From Planctomycetota bacterium (GTDB lineage: Bacteria > Planctomycetota > Planctomycetia > Pirellulales > Pirellulaceae): DNA of 64,000 nucleotides. Of this stretch, positions 54,334-63,540 are shown one piece after another. The stretch is from the NCBI GenBank assembly GCA_014381825.1, contig JACNKX010000094.1:29094-93093 (forward strand). Reading direction: 5' to 3'. Each line of letters starts with the position of its first letter. Within the stretch, counting starts at the first letter, position 1. Made by a program: the position numbers and the translations under genes. The notes under the pieces were generated by a model. The model was not told the origin of the DNA, did not search any database, and worked only from the letters and a program-made list of their open reading frames with translations.

Positions 54334-55734
54334 TCAAATCAACGCACGGATCGGTCGGCCTTCCGATAACCACATGGGACGATCGTTCTGATCTAGGATC
54401 TCCGTGTGTGGGTCAACGCCCAGGCAGTGATAAATCGTCGCCATTAGATCGGCTGGTGCGACCGGATCGCTCTCCGGATAGCCTGCGATCTTGTCGGATG
54501 TGCCGTAGACCTGGCCGCCTTTGATCCCGCCACCGAGTATCATGACCGAGAAGCAATTCGACCAATGCTCGCGACCGGTAGTCTTCAGTGTCACTCGCGG
54601 CGTGCGACCGATTTCTCCAGCGACGACGACAAGCGTCTCATCGAGCTGGCCGCGTTCTTCTAGGTCTGTTATCAGGGCGTTTAATGCGAAATCGAACGGT
54701 GGTATCAAGTCTTCTCTCAGCGAATCGAAGTTTTCCCAGTGGCTATCCCACGCATAACCCTTCGTGCCCTGCGAACGAAGCCAAGTCGCTTGTACTAGCC
54801 GTGCTCCGGCATCGAGCATGCGACGGCCCAGCAGCACGGATTGGCCGAAGAGATTGCGGCCATACCGGGCTCGCACGACCGAATCTTCCGACGATAGATC
54901 GACCGCGCGCCGAACCGCTGCCGACGCCATCACATCCAAAGCCTTTTCCTGATTTTGCGACAACGCTCGTGCAACGGCTGTGTCTTCCAGGTATTTCACT
55001 TGCGAGTTGACTTGATCGATCAGTCGCTTGCGCCGTCGAAAGACCTCGGCTGGCCGATTGGCGACCAGCGGAAGATGATCCAGTTTGAAATCGTCGTCGT
55101 TCGGATTGCCGCCCGTTTGGAGCGGGTCGAACTTTCCGCCAAGCCGACCGCCCCATTGACCCGCGCGCCGACCGCTGCCGGCATCGAGTCGTCGTGGAAC
55201 GATGACAAATGGAACCATCGGCCCAGGGCCCGGGCTGACCTTGGCCAACGCCGCTCCAATGTGAGGATGGTCGGTGCGGTTCATGAAGTTGGCCTCCGCA
55301 CCACTGCCGTCATATTGGTAGCCGGTGAACATGATGTAGCCGCCATCGGCATGTCCCGGGGAGGTGTGCGTCATGGTACGAATCACTGCCGCGCGATCCA
55401 TCAATTTGGCGGCTAAAGGTAGGTGCTCGCTAAAACGCACGCCAGGAAGAGCGGTCTCGATCGTGCTAAAGTCGCCTCGGATATCGTCAGGCGCGTCCGG
55501 CTTCGGATCGAATGTGTCAAGTTGCGAGGCACCGCCGGAGAGGAACAACACAATACAGTTCTTGGCTTTGCCAAAGCTCGGCAATTTGGACGTCGATGAA
55601 GGACTTGCCAACGTCCGCGACGACAGCAGCGATGGTAGCGTCATGCCGCTCATCCCTAGCGCGCCGATGCGGAGCATCTCGCGACGATCCAACGGTTCTG
55701 TCTTGTTAACACCCGGACCAAACAGACGCAGCAT
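54334..55734 (-). CDS. DUF1501 protein
   Basis: 466 residues. The start has an export signal with arginines (DRREMLRIGALGMSGMTLPS). Blocks include NCIVLFLSGGASQLDTFDPK, LPGVRFSEHLPLAAKLMDRA, VIRTMTHTSPGHADGGYIMF, TGYQYDGSGAE, GPMVPFVIVPRRLDAGSGRR, LLGRRMLDAGARLVQATWLR, DETLVVVAGEIGRTPRVTLK and GREHWSNCFSVMILGGGIKG. This is a third DUF1501 branch, distinct from those at 35781/45168 and 41006. It is divergent from the PPC gene at 56073, sharing an intergenic region of 338 bp with two hairpins. Confidence 0.92.
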   Translation of the reverse strand: MLRLFGPGVNKTEPLDRREMLRIGALGMSGMTLPSLLSSRTLASPSSTSKLPSFGKAKNCIVLFLSGGASQLDTFDPKPDAPDDIRGDFSTIETALPGVRFSEHLPLAAKLMDRAAVIRTMTHTSPGHADGGYIMFTGYQYDGSGAEANFMNRTDHPHIGAALAKVSPGPGPMVPFVIVPRRLDAGSGRRAGQWGGRLGGKFDPLQTGGNPNDDDFKLDHLPLVANRPAEVFRRRKRLIDQVNSQVKYLEDTAVARALSQNQEKALDVMASAAVRRAVDLSSEDSVVRARYGRNLFGQSVLLGRRMLDAGARLVQATWLRSQGTKGYAWDSHWENFDSLREDLIPPFDFALNALITDLEERGQLDETLVVVAGEIGRTPRVTLKTTGREHWSNCFSVMILGGGIKGGQVYGTSDKIAGYPESDPVAPADLMATIYHCLGVDPHTEILDQNDRPMWLSEGRPIRALI

Positions 55735-55791
55735 GATTCAACCTCTTCGGAGTACTCAGAGTTGGACGTGTTAGTGGCCTGTTGACTTGTC

Positions 55792-55865
55792 GTAGTGGTG
55801 GCATCCTGCCGCCACCCGGGACCCGGCAATTGTCGGGTTGTGTGGCGGCAGGATGCCACCACTAC
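55792..55865. repeat. Perfect 24-bp inverted repeat in a divergent promoter region
   Basis: The arms 55792-55815 and 55842-55865 are exact reverse complements. The 26-nt loop holds a further hairpin (ACCCG...CGGGT). It begins GTAGTGGTGGCATCCTGC. It lies about 60 bp upstream of the DUF1501 start on one side and 208 bp before the PPC gene on the other, so it could separate the two promoters. Confidence 0.9.
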
Positions 55866-55998
55866 TTTAAATCCACATGCGTTACGCTATCGCACGACGC
55901 CGGTTTCATCAAGACAAATCAGCAGTTGTTGATGTATTCTTCGGTCGTAGTGGGTATGATCGGTGCAATCAAAATTGATCAATCCACTTGGTTGTGTA

Positions 55999-56017
55999 AG
56001 GCAGAGTCGCGCTCTGC
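55999..56017. repeat. Short hairpin upstream of the PPC gene
   Basis: GGCAGAG (55999-56005) pairs with CTCTGCC (56011-56017) around TCGCG. It is 55 bp before the ATG at 56073 and might affect the 5' untranslated RNA, or may be another fragment of a dispersed repeat. Confidence 0.65.
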
Positions 56018-56072
56018 CCGAAAAATCGACGGAGCGCAACCCCGTCCTACTACACTCATCCGGAGAGCTAAG

Positions 56073-58436
56073 ATGCAACGATTGCTCGCCTGCTCCGTTC
56101 TTGCCATGGCTTTGGCGACGACCGAGTACTCCTCAGCTCAGGTGTTTATCGAAAGCGTCTTCCCACCGTCGATTCAGCGGGGCGAAGTCAACCGAGTGAC
56201 CGTCCGCGGAGTGAACATGCTCGGTGCGACGGATCTATGGCTCACCTTGCCCGGACAGACATTCGAAGCCCAACAGGTCACCGATAGCACCGCCACTGAA
56301 GCTACTTTTGAAATCGAAGTTGCCACTGACGCGCCGCTGGGCCTCTATGGATTGCGGCTGGCGACTCGCGACGGCTTGAGCAACGCTCATATCTTTGCGA
56401 TCGATCAATTGCGTCCTATCGCCGAGAACGAAGCGATCGACTCGGTGGTGCCTAACAACAAGCGAGAGCAAGCCCAGGACGTCGTTCTTCCTGCAGCCGT
56501 CTTCGGCAGTTGCACGGATGCGGATCTCGACTACTTTGCATTCGACGTTGCTGCCAGCGAGACAGTCGCGTTCGAAGTCGTTGGCAATCGGTTGGGCAAG
56601 GCTTTTGATCCCGTCGTGACGATCTTCAAAGAGAACGGCCAATTTGTCGCTGAACACGACAACGACGTAGGTCTGTTCTTCGACTGCCGTTTTCAACACA
56701 CATTCAAAGAACCCGGACGGCACATAATTCGCGTGCAAGATACTCGCTTCCTCGGTTCGCCGAATTGGACGTACGTGTTGCGGATGGGCAGCTTCCCGGT
56801 GGCTCGTGTCGCCTTTCCGTCAACAGCTGCGCGGGGCGAGCAATTGCTCGTCGACTTTCCCCAAACCGATTGTGGGCCGCGCGAGTTCGCGTTTCCAGAA
56901 GCTCTTTCGGCGGACAGATTCTTCATCAGCCTTCGCGGCGACAACCACAACGCACCGACTTGGCTGCCGCTCGCTGTTTCGTCCTTGCCCAACACGGTCG
57001 AATCCGAACCGAACGATTCGCAAACCGAAGCGACAACTGCAATGATTCCAGGCAATTTGCATGGCATTATGAACCGGCGGGGCGATGGCGACTTCTTCGC
57101 CTTTGATCTGAAGGAAGGTCAGCGGCTGGAATTCCGTTCCGATACGCGCGACAGCGGTTCCGCAGCGGACCTTGAGCTGACGTTGTTTGGCCCCGATGGC
57201 AAAAACCTCAAGACCATTGATGATGTCGGATTCGAAGACGCCGCGTTTGAGTTTTCAGCTCCGGCGGACGGCCGATACACGTTGAAAGCCGTCGAGGTTG
57301 TTCGCAAGCATGGTCCCGAATACGTCTACCGCATCGAGGTCAAAGAGCGTCAGCCGAGTATCTCACTGACTTCTGAAATCGGTCGCATCGCAATTCCGCA
57401 AGGGACTTGGCAGCCGCTGTTGTTGAAGCTGGATCGAAAGGACTTTAATGGTGAAGTCAAGCTGGAGTTGGTCGGTGCGCCGGAGGGCATGATGTTACGG
57501 GAATCTGTCATCGACGAAGGCGCTCTGACAGGAGGGCTTCTCGTCGACGAGTCGACACCGGCTGGAATCTACACGCTCCAAGTCGTCGGGACTGCTGTTC
57601 ACAACGACATGGAACTTCGTAGCGTCGCGCGAACCCAGCCGATCATTGATCGGCTGCCCACGGGACGAGGCCCACATGGCGAACCGTTTGAGCTTCGCGA
57701 AGATCAGCGCCGCCTGCCGCCTTCGCTCACGGATCGTATCGCAGTCGTGGTCTTGCCGAAATCGCCTTACAACTTCGAAGTGAAATCTCAGCTCGTCACG
57801 CTGCCACGCTACCTGGAAACCACTTTCGAAATCGAAACGACCCGCGCCGCCGGATTCGACGCTCCGATCACCTTCGTCGCGCGCGGCGGACAACTGGAGC
57901 AGAACCGCTTACGAAAGCCGTCGATTATTCAAAACATTCCTGATGCGAAACGCGACTCGTCGCTTGTCGTTGCTTCGCTTCACTCAGGCGTGAACACGAC
58001 CTTGGCGAAGCAGCGTGTTGCGCTCACGGGAACGGCGGTACTCGACGGGCGAACAATCAACTTGACACGGACGTTCGAAGTCGAGATCAAAGTTGCCTTT
58101 GCGGTCGCTGTCGAGCCGAAGAAGCTCGAACTTCATCCCGGCGACGATGCACGAGTTAAGCTGCTGGCGAATCGCCTCGCGCCCTACAACGGAGAGTTAA
58201 GGATCGCGCCGGGCCAGATTGAGGGGATTCAGTTTCCCGAAGAAGTCGTGATTCCTGACGCGGCTTCTGAAGTAGAACTCAAATTGACAATCGCTGCCGA
58301 CGCCAAGCCCGGTACGTACAAGATCAAGCTGCCGACCGAAACTCGCATCGACAAGTTCTTTGAATCCGCTGAAGGCGAAGCGTTGGAAATCGTCGTGACG
58401 GAAAAAGAAGAAGCGGCAGAGGAGGCTGGCGAATGA
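56073..58436 (+). CDS. Secreted protein with two PPC (pre-peptidase) domains
   Basis: 787 residues from the ATG at 56073; the ORF upstream runs through hairpin repeats and is not coding. A signal peptide (RLLACSVLAMALATTEYSSA) precedes an IPT/Ig-like opening (VFIESVFPPSIQRGEVNRVT). Two PPC domains lie about 118-235 (CTDADLDYFAFDVAASETVA, ...FQHTFKEPGRHIIRVQ) and 310-415 (ESEPNDSQTEATTAM, RRGDGDFFAFDLKEGQRLEF, DGRYTLKAVEV). The remainder is beta-sandwich repeats. Its stop overlaps the ATG of the next gene by 4 nt (ATGA, 58433-58436), so the two are translationally coupled. Likely a surface or periplasmic partner of the DUF1549/DUF1553 protein. Confidence 0.88.
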   Translation: MQRLLACSVLAMALATTEYSSAQVFIESVFPPSIQRGEVNRVTVRGVNMLGATDLWLTLPGQTFEAQQVTDSTATEATFEIEVATDAPLGLYGLRLATRDGLSNAHIFAIDQLRPIAENEAIDSVVPNNKREQAQDVVLPAAVFGSCTDADLDYFAFDVAASETVAFEVVGNRLGKAFDPVVTIFKENGQFVAEHDNDVGLFFDCRFQHTFKEPGRHIIRVQDTRFLGSPNWTYVLRMGSFPVARVAFPSTAARGEQLLVDFPQTDCGPREFAFPEALSADRFFISLRGDNHNAPTWLPLAVSSLPNTVESEPNDSQTEATTAMIPGNLHGIMNRRGDGDFFAFDLKEGQRLEFRSDTRDSGSAADLELTLFGPDGKNLKTIDDVGFEDAAFEFSAPADGRYTLKAVEVVRKHGPEYVYRIEVKERQPSISLTSEIGRIAIPQGTWQPLLLKLDRKDFNGEVKLELVGAPEGMMLRESVIDEGALTGGLLVDESTPAGIYTLQVVGTAVHNDMELRSVARTQPIIDRLPTGRGPHGEPFELREDQRRLPPSLTDRIAVVVLPKSPYNFEVKSQLVTLPRYLETTFEIETTRAAGFDAPITFVARGGQLEQNRLRKPSIIQNIPDAKRDSSLVVASLHSGVNTTLAKQRVALTGTAVLDGRTINLTRTFEVEIKVAFAVAVEPKKLELHPGDDARVKLLANRLAPYNGELRIAPGQIEGIQFPEEVVIPDAASEVELKLTIAADAKPGTYKIKLPTETRIDKFFESAEGEALEIVVTEKEEAAEEAGE

Positions 58437-60865
58437 AATGCGTGGTGCAAGCCTGTCTAATCTTCTCAACGTTGCTGCCCGCGACTGCCGCGACGGCGGA
58501 CACGCTGTCCGTCGTGCCTGGCGAGGTTCGCCTTGTTGGACATCGCGCGCATCAGCAGATGCTCGTTGCTTCGATCTTCGAGGATGGACGACAAGCCGAT
58601 CTGACCCGCGAGGCTTCCTACGAGAGTCTGAATAAGGACGTCGCTGTGGTCGATGTAGCGGGTGTCGTTCACCCCCGCGGAAACGGAACGACTCACGTTA
58701 TGATCCGTTCCGCCAACGCTACGATTGCGGTGCCGATCACGGTTCGCGAATTCGATGAAATCATGCCGATCGATTTTCGTACGGAAACAGTTCCCGCGCT
58801 AAGTCGCGGCGGCTGCAGCCAGGGCGCTTGCCACGGTTCGCCACAAGGCAAGAACGGCTTCCGGCTCAGTCTGCGAGGTTTCAATCCCGCCCTTGATCTT
58901 CTGACGTTAACCCGCGAAGGAGCTGGCCGCCGTATGAATCAGCTCGACCCCGAAGCAAGTCTCATTCTGCAAAAGGCCGGCGGACGAATCTCGCATGGCG
59001 GCGGAGTGCGCTTGCGGGAAGAGGACGGAGCGTACAAGCTGCTTCGTCGGTGGATTGCGGAAGGCGGTCAGGAGGAAGAAGCCCCTCCAAAACTCACGCG
59101 GCTGGAAGTCCTCCCCGGCACGGCACGCCTGCACGAGTCGCAACCGCAGCAGCGGCTGATTGCGATGGCTCACTTCGATAACGGCACGATGCGTGATGTC
59201 AGTGACCTTGTCGTCTTCACCGCGGCTAGCGAAGACGTCGTTCAGGTCTCGCAAGAGGGACACGTCGAGTTTCAGAAGACGGGCGATGCCGCGGTGCTGG
59301 TGCGTTACTTGGATCGAATCGAAACGGCACGCCTATCGTATGTGGATCGCGATCCCCAGTTCGAATTCGCATCGCCAGCCGAAGCCAACTATGTCGATCG
59401 GCTTGTGTTTGCCAAACAGCGATCGCTGCAATTGCGCCCCGCGAAAGTAGCGGATGACGCGACGTTCCTGCGGCGCGTCTATCTCGATTTGATTGGCTCC
59501 ATTCCGACACCAGACGAGGCGCAGCGGTTTTTTGACTCTGCCGATTCGGAGAAGCGAGCGAAGTTGATCGATGAATTGCTTGAACGAGAAGAGTACGCGT
59601 TGTTCTGGGCGTTGAAATGGGCCGACGTGATGCGAGGCAATCGCGAGACGATCTCGCATCGTGGCGTTCACAACTTCCATCGGTATCTCGTTCGCAACAT
59701 CGCCGACGATCGACCGTTTGACGAACTGGCCAGCGAGATCGTCACCAGTACCGGTAACACGATTCACGAGCCGGCTGCAAACTTTTACCGTATCTCACGG
59801 ACGCCGATCGATGCTGCGGAATCGTTTTCGCAGTTATTTCTCGGTGTCCGGATTCAATGTGCCAAATGCCACAATCATCCCTACGAGTCGATCACACAAC
59901 AGGACTATTATGGGCTCGCCGCCACGTTTTCCCGCGTGCAGATCAAAGGCACACGTTTCGGCATCGACGATGAAGTGGTTGTTCTCGGGGAAAGCGGCGA
60001 ATTGAAGATGCCCGGCGCGAGCGAACCGATCGCTCCCGTCGCGTTTGGCAGTCTGCTCGAAGCCTCGGGCGAGGAGATTGACCACCGCGAACCACTTGCC
60101 GCCTGGTTGACTTCGCCAAAGAATCGTTATTTCGCCAGATCAACGGTGAATCGTATTTGGTCTCATTTAATGGGCCGCGGGCTTGTCGAACCGATCGATG
60201 ACTTTCGTGATTCCAACCCGCCGTCGAATCCCGAACTGCTTGATGCCTTGGCCGACGACTTCTCCAAGAATGGTTATCGCTTTAAACCAATCATTCGTTC
60301 GATTCTCAACTCGCACACGTACCAACTCGCCGCCCAGTTGGAAATACCTCAATCACCGAAAGCCGCCGATGACGAGCAGTATTTCACCCGAGCCATCATT
60401 CGAATGCTGTCGGCTGAGCAGATCCTCGACGCGATCAACACGGCGACCGGGCTCCCCGAGCGCTTCCCCGGGTATCCGCTCGGCACGAAGGCGATTGCCT
60501 TGGCCGAAGGCAGTCTCGATCATAAGTTTCTGCAAGCCTTCACCAAGCCCATTCGCGATGTGCAATGCGACTGTGCTCGCGAGACGGAACCCAGTTTGAA
60601 TCAGGTTGTGCATTTGATCAACAATCCAAGCATCCTCGACAAGGTCGACTCACCGCAGAGCCGTCTTGCCAAATGGCTCGAGCAAGGGAAGAGTATTCCT
60701 GAGTTAATCGACTTGCTCTACCTCTCCACGGTCAGCCGCCGCCCGACGCGCGCCGAGCAACAATTTTCGCTCGGCTATCTGACCGCCAGCGAAGGCAGCG
60801 CGGCGGGCTTGCGCGACCTGCAGCACGCACTGATCAACTCGAACGAGTTTCTGCTGAGGCATTAA
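58433..60865 (+). CDS. DUF1549/DUF1553 cytochrome-type protein with Ig-like domains
   Basis: 810 residues. A signal peptide (VQACLIFSTLLPATAATADT) precedes a Big2/Ig-like domain (VVPGEVRLVGHRAHQQMLVA) to about residue 105. The haem-type motif with four spacer residues CSQGACH is at 128-134, in SRGGCSQGACHGSPQGKNGF. A second Ig-like region lies near 215-300. DUF1549: NYVDRLVFAKQRSLQLRPAK, RRVYLDLIGSIPTPDEAQRF, and CAKCH at 476-480 (IQCAKCHNHPYESITQQD). DUF1553: FARSTVNRIWSHLMGRGLVE, YRFKPIIRSILNSHTYQLAA, MLSAEQILDAINTATGLPER. Same layout as the C-terminal part of the gene at 37697, but without leucine-rich repeats. Coupled by an ATGA overlap to the PPC gene. Confidence 0.92.
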   Translation: MKCVVQACLIFSTLLPATAATADTLSVVPGEVRLVGHRAHQQMLVASIFEDGRQADLTREASYESLNKDVAVVDVAGVVHPRGNGTTHVMIRSANATIAVPITVREFDEIMPIDFRTETVPALSRGGCSQGACHGSPQGKNGFRLSLRGFNPALDLLTLTREGAGRRMNQLDPEASLILQKAGGRISHGGGVRLREEDGAYKLLRRWIAEGGQEEEAPPKLTRLEVLPGTARLHESQPQQRLIAMAHFDNGTMRDVSDLVVFTAASEDVVQVSQEGHVEFQKTGDAAVLVRYLDRIETARLSYVDRDPQFEFASPAEANYVDRLVFAKQRSLQLRPAKVADDATFLRRVYLDLIGSIPTPDEAQRFFDSADSEKRAKLIDELLEREEYALFWALKWADVMRGNRETISHRGVHNFHRYLVRNIADDRPFDELASEIVTSTGNTIHEPAANFYRISRTPIDAAESFSQLFLGVRIQCAKCHNHPYESITQQDYYGLAATFSRVQIKGTRFGIDDEVVVLGESGELKMPGASEPIAPVAFGSLLEASGEEIDHREPLAAWLTSPKNRYFARSTVNRIWSHLMGRGLVEPIDDFRDSNPPSNPELLDALADDFSKNGYRFKPIIRSILNSHTYQLAAQLEIPQSPKAADDEQYFTRAIIRMLSAEQILDAINTATGLPERFPGYPLGTKAIALAEGSLDHKFLQAFTKPIRDVQCDCARETEPSLNQVVHLINNPSILDKVDSPQSRLAKWLEQGKSIPELIDLLYLSTVSRRPTRAEQQFSLGYLTASEGSAAGLRDLQHALINSNEFLLRH

Positions 60866-60889
60866 ATTGGCTACATCGAGTGGACTGAC

Positions 60890-61162
60890 TCAAATGCCCA
60901 TTTGAGCGAGCGCGTCGATCGTTCGTTTGACGATACCGAATAATGTCGGATGGGACAAACGAAAGGCTTCCGCCGACTCGGTTAACCGCTCGGTGAGCGA
61001 ATGATGTTCGATCTCTGCGGGTTGTTTCGAAAGCGTAGCCTGCAATTCGCTGACCGCTTCTTCGAGTAACGTGCGTGTTTGCTCGTCGAGTTCCGAAAGC
61101 GAGGCCAATTCAGCTTCCAGCTCGGTGACCGTCGCTCGTAACTTCTCGATTCGTTCAGGCAT
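60890..61162 (-). CDS. DUF4404 small coiled-coil protein
   Basis: 90 residues. The first half is a heptad-like helix (ERIEKLRATVTELEAELASL), the second SLTERLTESAEAFRLSHPTL and FGIVKRTIDALAQMGI, matching DUF4404. No signal or TM. Function unknown. It is the last gene of a minus-strand operon behind two trypsin-like proteins, with a 17-bp gap to the gene at 61180. It is convergent with the DUF1553 gene, 24 bp away. Confidence 0.85.
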   Translation of the reverse strand: MPERIEKLRATVTELEAELASLSELDEQTRTLLEEAVSELQATLSKQPAEIEHHSLTERLTESAEAFRLSHPTLFGIVKRTIDALAQMGI

Positions 61163-61179
61163 CCTGTTCCTCGTCGATG

Positions 61180-62271
61180 TTATTCACCGGTGGAGACGGT
61201 TTCCAAAGCTATCGGACCGGTCGGGGCTGGGAACTTACCAGCCATCATATCGGCCAGAATCGGTTTGATGGCACTGGCCGGAAGTGCATAACTTGCGACA
61301 CGACTAACGCGAGCGATGTTGATCCCAACCGCATTGCCGTCGAGATCGACCAGCGGCCCGCCACAATCTTTCGGGCGCAGTACGGTATCGTGTTCCAACA
61401 CATACGGAAAGCCGCTGCGTCGCTTGCTCAGAGGCCCGCCGAGGCTTTCCATTAGCTCGACTTGCTCCAAATTGCCGACACGAGTTGCGTCACCTAGTAC
61501 GGCTGGAACTGAAAGTGATCGCCCGCTTCGTTTGATTACCAGGGATACATGATCACCAGGCAACAAGCTACGAATCGTCGCGCTTACCGTTTGTGGCCGA
61601 TCCATCGCTTGCCCGTTTACGCTTGCGATGACGTCTCCGATTTGAAGACCTGCGTTGGACGCGGCGCTCCCCTCGATCACGCGGTTGACGCGCGTGAGTT
61701 CACCAAACTGCTCAAGCCCCACGCCGAGAATGGCTTGCGGTTTCGGCAATGGGCGAGCGGGTGAGCTAACGATGCCGATGGCGGTCGGTTCTAGAGTTGG
61801 GCTTGTCGTTGCGAGCCAACTCCCAGCCGTGAGCTTGCTGGATTCCCCCCATCGTACCGCTGGCAGCTGCGTGGCGTTGACCTTCAGCAGCGCCAGATCA
61901 TATTCCGAGTGAAGCGAGACGAGTTTCGTTGCCACCGTTCTGCCGTCGCCCAATCGGCACGTTACGTCAGCCTGCACTTCGCTGGCTTTCGTAACGATGT
62001 AACCATCCGAGTCGATGATAGTTCCAAGAGCGACCTGCGAACCGTCGGAATGAAAACTGACCGTGTACTTGTTCGCATCGCTGACAGCTTCGTGAAAGGC
62101 TGCTTTGATTGTGCGGTGACTGCGCTCGTTCTCGCCCGGCAACAATCGAATTCGGGCGAGCCAATTGCTTGAAGCTGGTTCGACGGCCCGCGCGCCGCTC
62201 GTTAACAGACAACAGGCTAGCAAGTAACTAACTGCGATCACGTACAAAGAAGTTGTTCGTCGTAACACCAT
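61180..62271 (-). CDS. Trypsin-like PDZ protein lacking the catalytic His and Ser
   Basis: 363 residues with a signal peptide (VIAVSYLLACCLLTSGARAV). The first beta-barrel reads ALGTIIDSDGYIVTKASEVQ and HSEYDLALLKV. The catalytic His position of HtrA-like proteins (TAAHV) is Ser 97 (TKASEV); Asp 125 is kept. A PDZ domain follows directly at about 180-262 (AILGVGLEQFGELTRVNRVI, LQIGDVIASVNGQAMDR). Only after it comes the segment that normally holds the nucleophile, KDCGGPLVDLDGNAVGINIA, with Cys 303 where Ser is expected. Thus the PDZ is inside the protease fold and the triad is broken. It is probably non-proteolytic, or an unusual Cys enzyme. It lies 23 bp behind an intact homologue. Confidence 0.86.
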   Translation of the reverse strand: MVLRRTTSLYVIAVSYLLACCLLTSGARAVEPASSNWLARIRLLPGENERSHRTIKAAFHEAVSDANKYTVSFHSDGSQVALGTIIDSDGYIVTKASEVQADVTCRLGDGRTVATKLVSLHSEYDLALLKVNATQLPAVRWGESSKLTAGSWLATTSPTLEPTAIGIVSSPARPLPKPQAILGVGLEQFGELTRVNRVIEGSAASNAGLQIGDVIASVNGQAMDRPQTVSATIRSLLPGDHVSLVIKRSGRSLSVPAVLGDATRVGNLEQVELMESLGGPLSKRRSGFPYVLEHDTVLRPKDCGGPLVDLDGNAVGINIARVSRVASYALPASAIKPILADMMAGKFPAPTGPIALETVSTGE

Positions 62272-62294
62272 TTCAGCTCCCCGCCGAAAGACAA

Positions 62295-63395
62295 TTAGCC
62301 GCTGCGTTGTCCGATCACCAATTGTAGTTCGAGCGTCCGGTCGTCGCGCCGAATGACGAGAGTAACTCGGTTCCCAGGTTCTTCATCGCTCACATAACTC
62401 TGTAGCGTTGCGAAATCTCCCACACTTCGACCCGCGAATCGCAGCACGAAGTCGCCAGGTTTAAGCCCAGCTTCGGCGGCTGGCGTGCCTGGGAAGACGC
62501 GATGGATCTTCGGATCATCGGATTCCGGTTCGCCCTGGACACCAAGGAATGGCTCGCGGCCGGGAGTGTGTCCCCACGAATCACTTTGAGCCAACCGATC
62601 CCACTTGTCGCGGAACGTGTTCACCGGAACATGTAAGTTCACTGTCAGTTGATTTCCGATCCGGCTGTTGACTCCGATGACTTTGCCATCCATGTCGAAT
62701 AGCGGTCCGCCTGAGTCGCCTCCGATCAATGTGCAATCCGTCGTGATTGTCGAGTTGTCGTTTAACGAGAGCACACGCCCCAGACGCACGACCGGAGGAC
62801 GATTCGATTGGAAACCGCCGGGGTGCCCAGCCGCCAGGCACCATTGGCCTGGCGCGACGTCCGTCGAGTCACCCATCGCCGCGTGTTGCCACAGGCGTTG
62901 CCGTCGCGCTTGATTGATTTTGATAAGTCCGGCATCGAGCGTGCGGTAGACGCCAAGCGTCGTGCCGGAGACTCGCGTACCATCGTGAAGTACTAACCAA
63001 GCCGTCCGACCGGGCTCGCCCGAGACGTGAGCGGCGGTCAACACATAACCTTCGGGACTGATGATCACTCCGCTTCCTTGAGCCGCGCCGACTTGCACGG
63101 CAACCGTTGTCGGTAATACTTCTTCAATCAGAGATTGGACGTGAGTCTGAATTGCCTTGAGATCGGTGAGACTTTGTGGAGCCGTGCCTTTGAGCAACTC
63201 GCTTAGTGGTGCCGTTGTTTCTTGATTCGCCTGGGATTGTGCTTCTTCCGCCTGGACCGTTCGTACGATCGAGAGAGCCATGCAGGCGACGGCGATTGCC
63301 GCAGCGATTCGCAAAGCCGGTGTGTGGCCGTGCGCTCGGCGGACGCGTCCACAATCGTCTCGCGACATTCGCAGTGAAATGGTTCGTTTGAACAT
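62295..63395 (-). CDS. HtrA-like S1C serine protease with C-terminal PDZ
   Basis: 366 residues from the ATG at 63395, with GGGGAG upstream; the ORF could start earlier, at 63449. An anchor helix (RIAAAIAVACMALSIVRTVQ) near residues 29-48 exports it. The triad is complete: His 123 in GSGVIISPEGYVLTAAHVSG, Asp 154 in RTLDAGLIKI, Ser 228 in LIGGDSGGPLFDMDGKVIGV. The PDZ domain follows at about 285-365 (FPGTPAAEAGLKPGDFVLRF, AGRSVGDFATLQSYV). It should act in the periplasm on misfolded or specific proteins. It heads an operon with the triad-less homologue and the DUF4404 gene. Confidence 0.9.
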   Translation of the reverse strand: MFKRTISLRMSRDDCGRVRRAHGHTPALRIAAAIAVACMALSIVRTVQAEEAQSQANQETTAPLSELLKGTAPQSLTDLKAIQTHVQSLIEEVLPTTVAVQVGAAQGSGVIISPEGYVLTAAHVSGEPGRTAWLVLHDGTRVSGTTLGVYRTLDAGLIKINQARRQRLWQHAAMGDSTDVAPGQWCLAAGHPGGFQSNRPPVVRLGRVLSLNDNSTITTDCTLIGGDSGGPLFDMDGKVIGVNSRIGNQLTVNLHVPVNTFRDKWDRLAQSDSWGHTPGREPFLGVQGEPESDDPKIHRVFPGTPAAEAGLKPGDFVLRFAGRSVGDFATLQSYVSDEEPGNRVTLVIRRDDRTLELQLVIGQRSG

Positions 63396-63540
63396 GTTTG
63401 TTAGTCTCTCCCCGAAGACTACAGTGCCGGGAATGCGGCGGATTTGCAAGGGGCACTTGAATGATACCGTATAGGTAAGGACATTTCCCGCGATTTGCGT
63501 ATCGATTCCCCAGAATTACTGGTCATAATGGTTGTGCCAA

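Noticed and set aside
54113..54391. 93-codon plus-strand ORF overlapping the end of a DUF1501 gene
   Set aside because: No motif and it overlaps a well-supported gene on the other strand; kept only as a note in the intergenic entry.
55782..56072. N-terminal extension of the PPC gene
   Set aside because: The extra codons run through two hairpin repeats, and a proper signal peptide starts at 56073.
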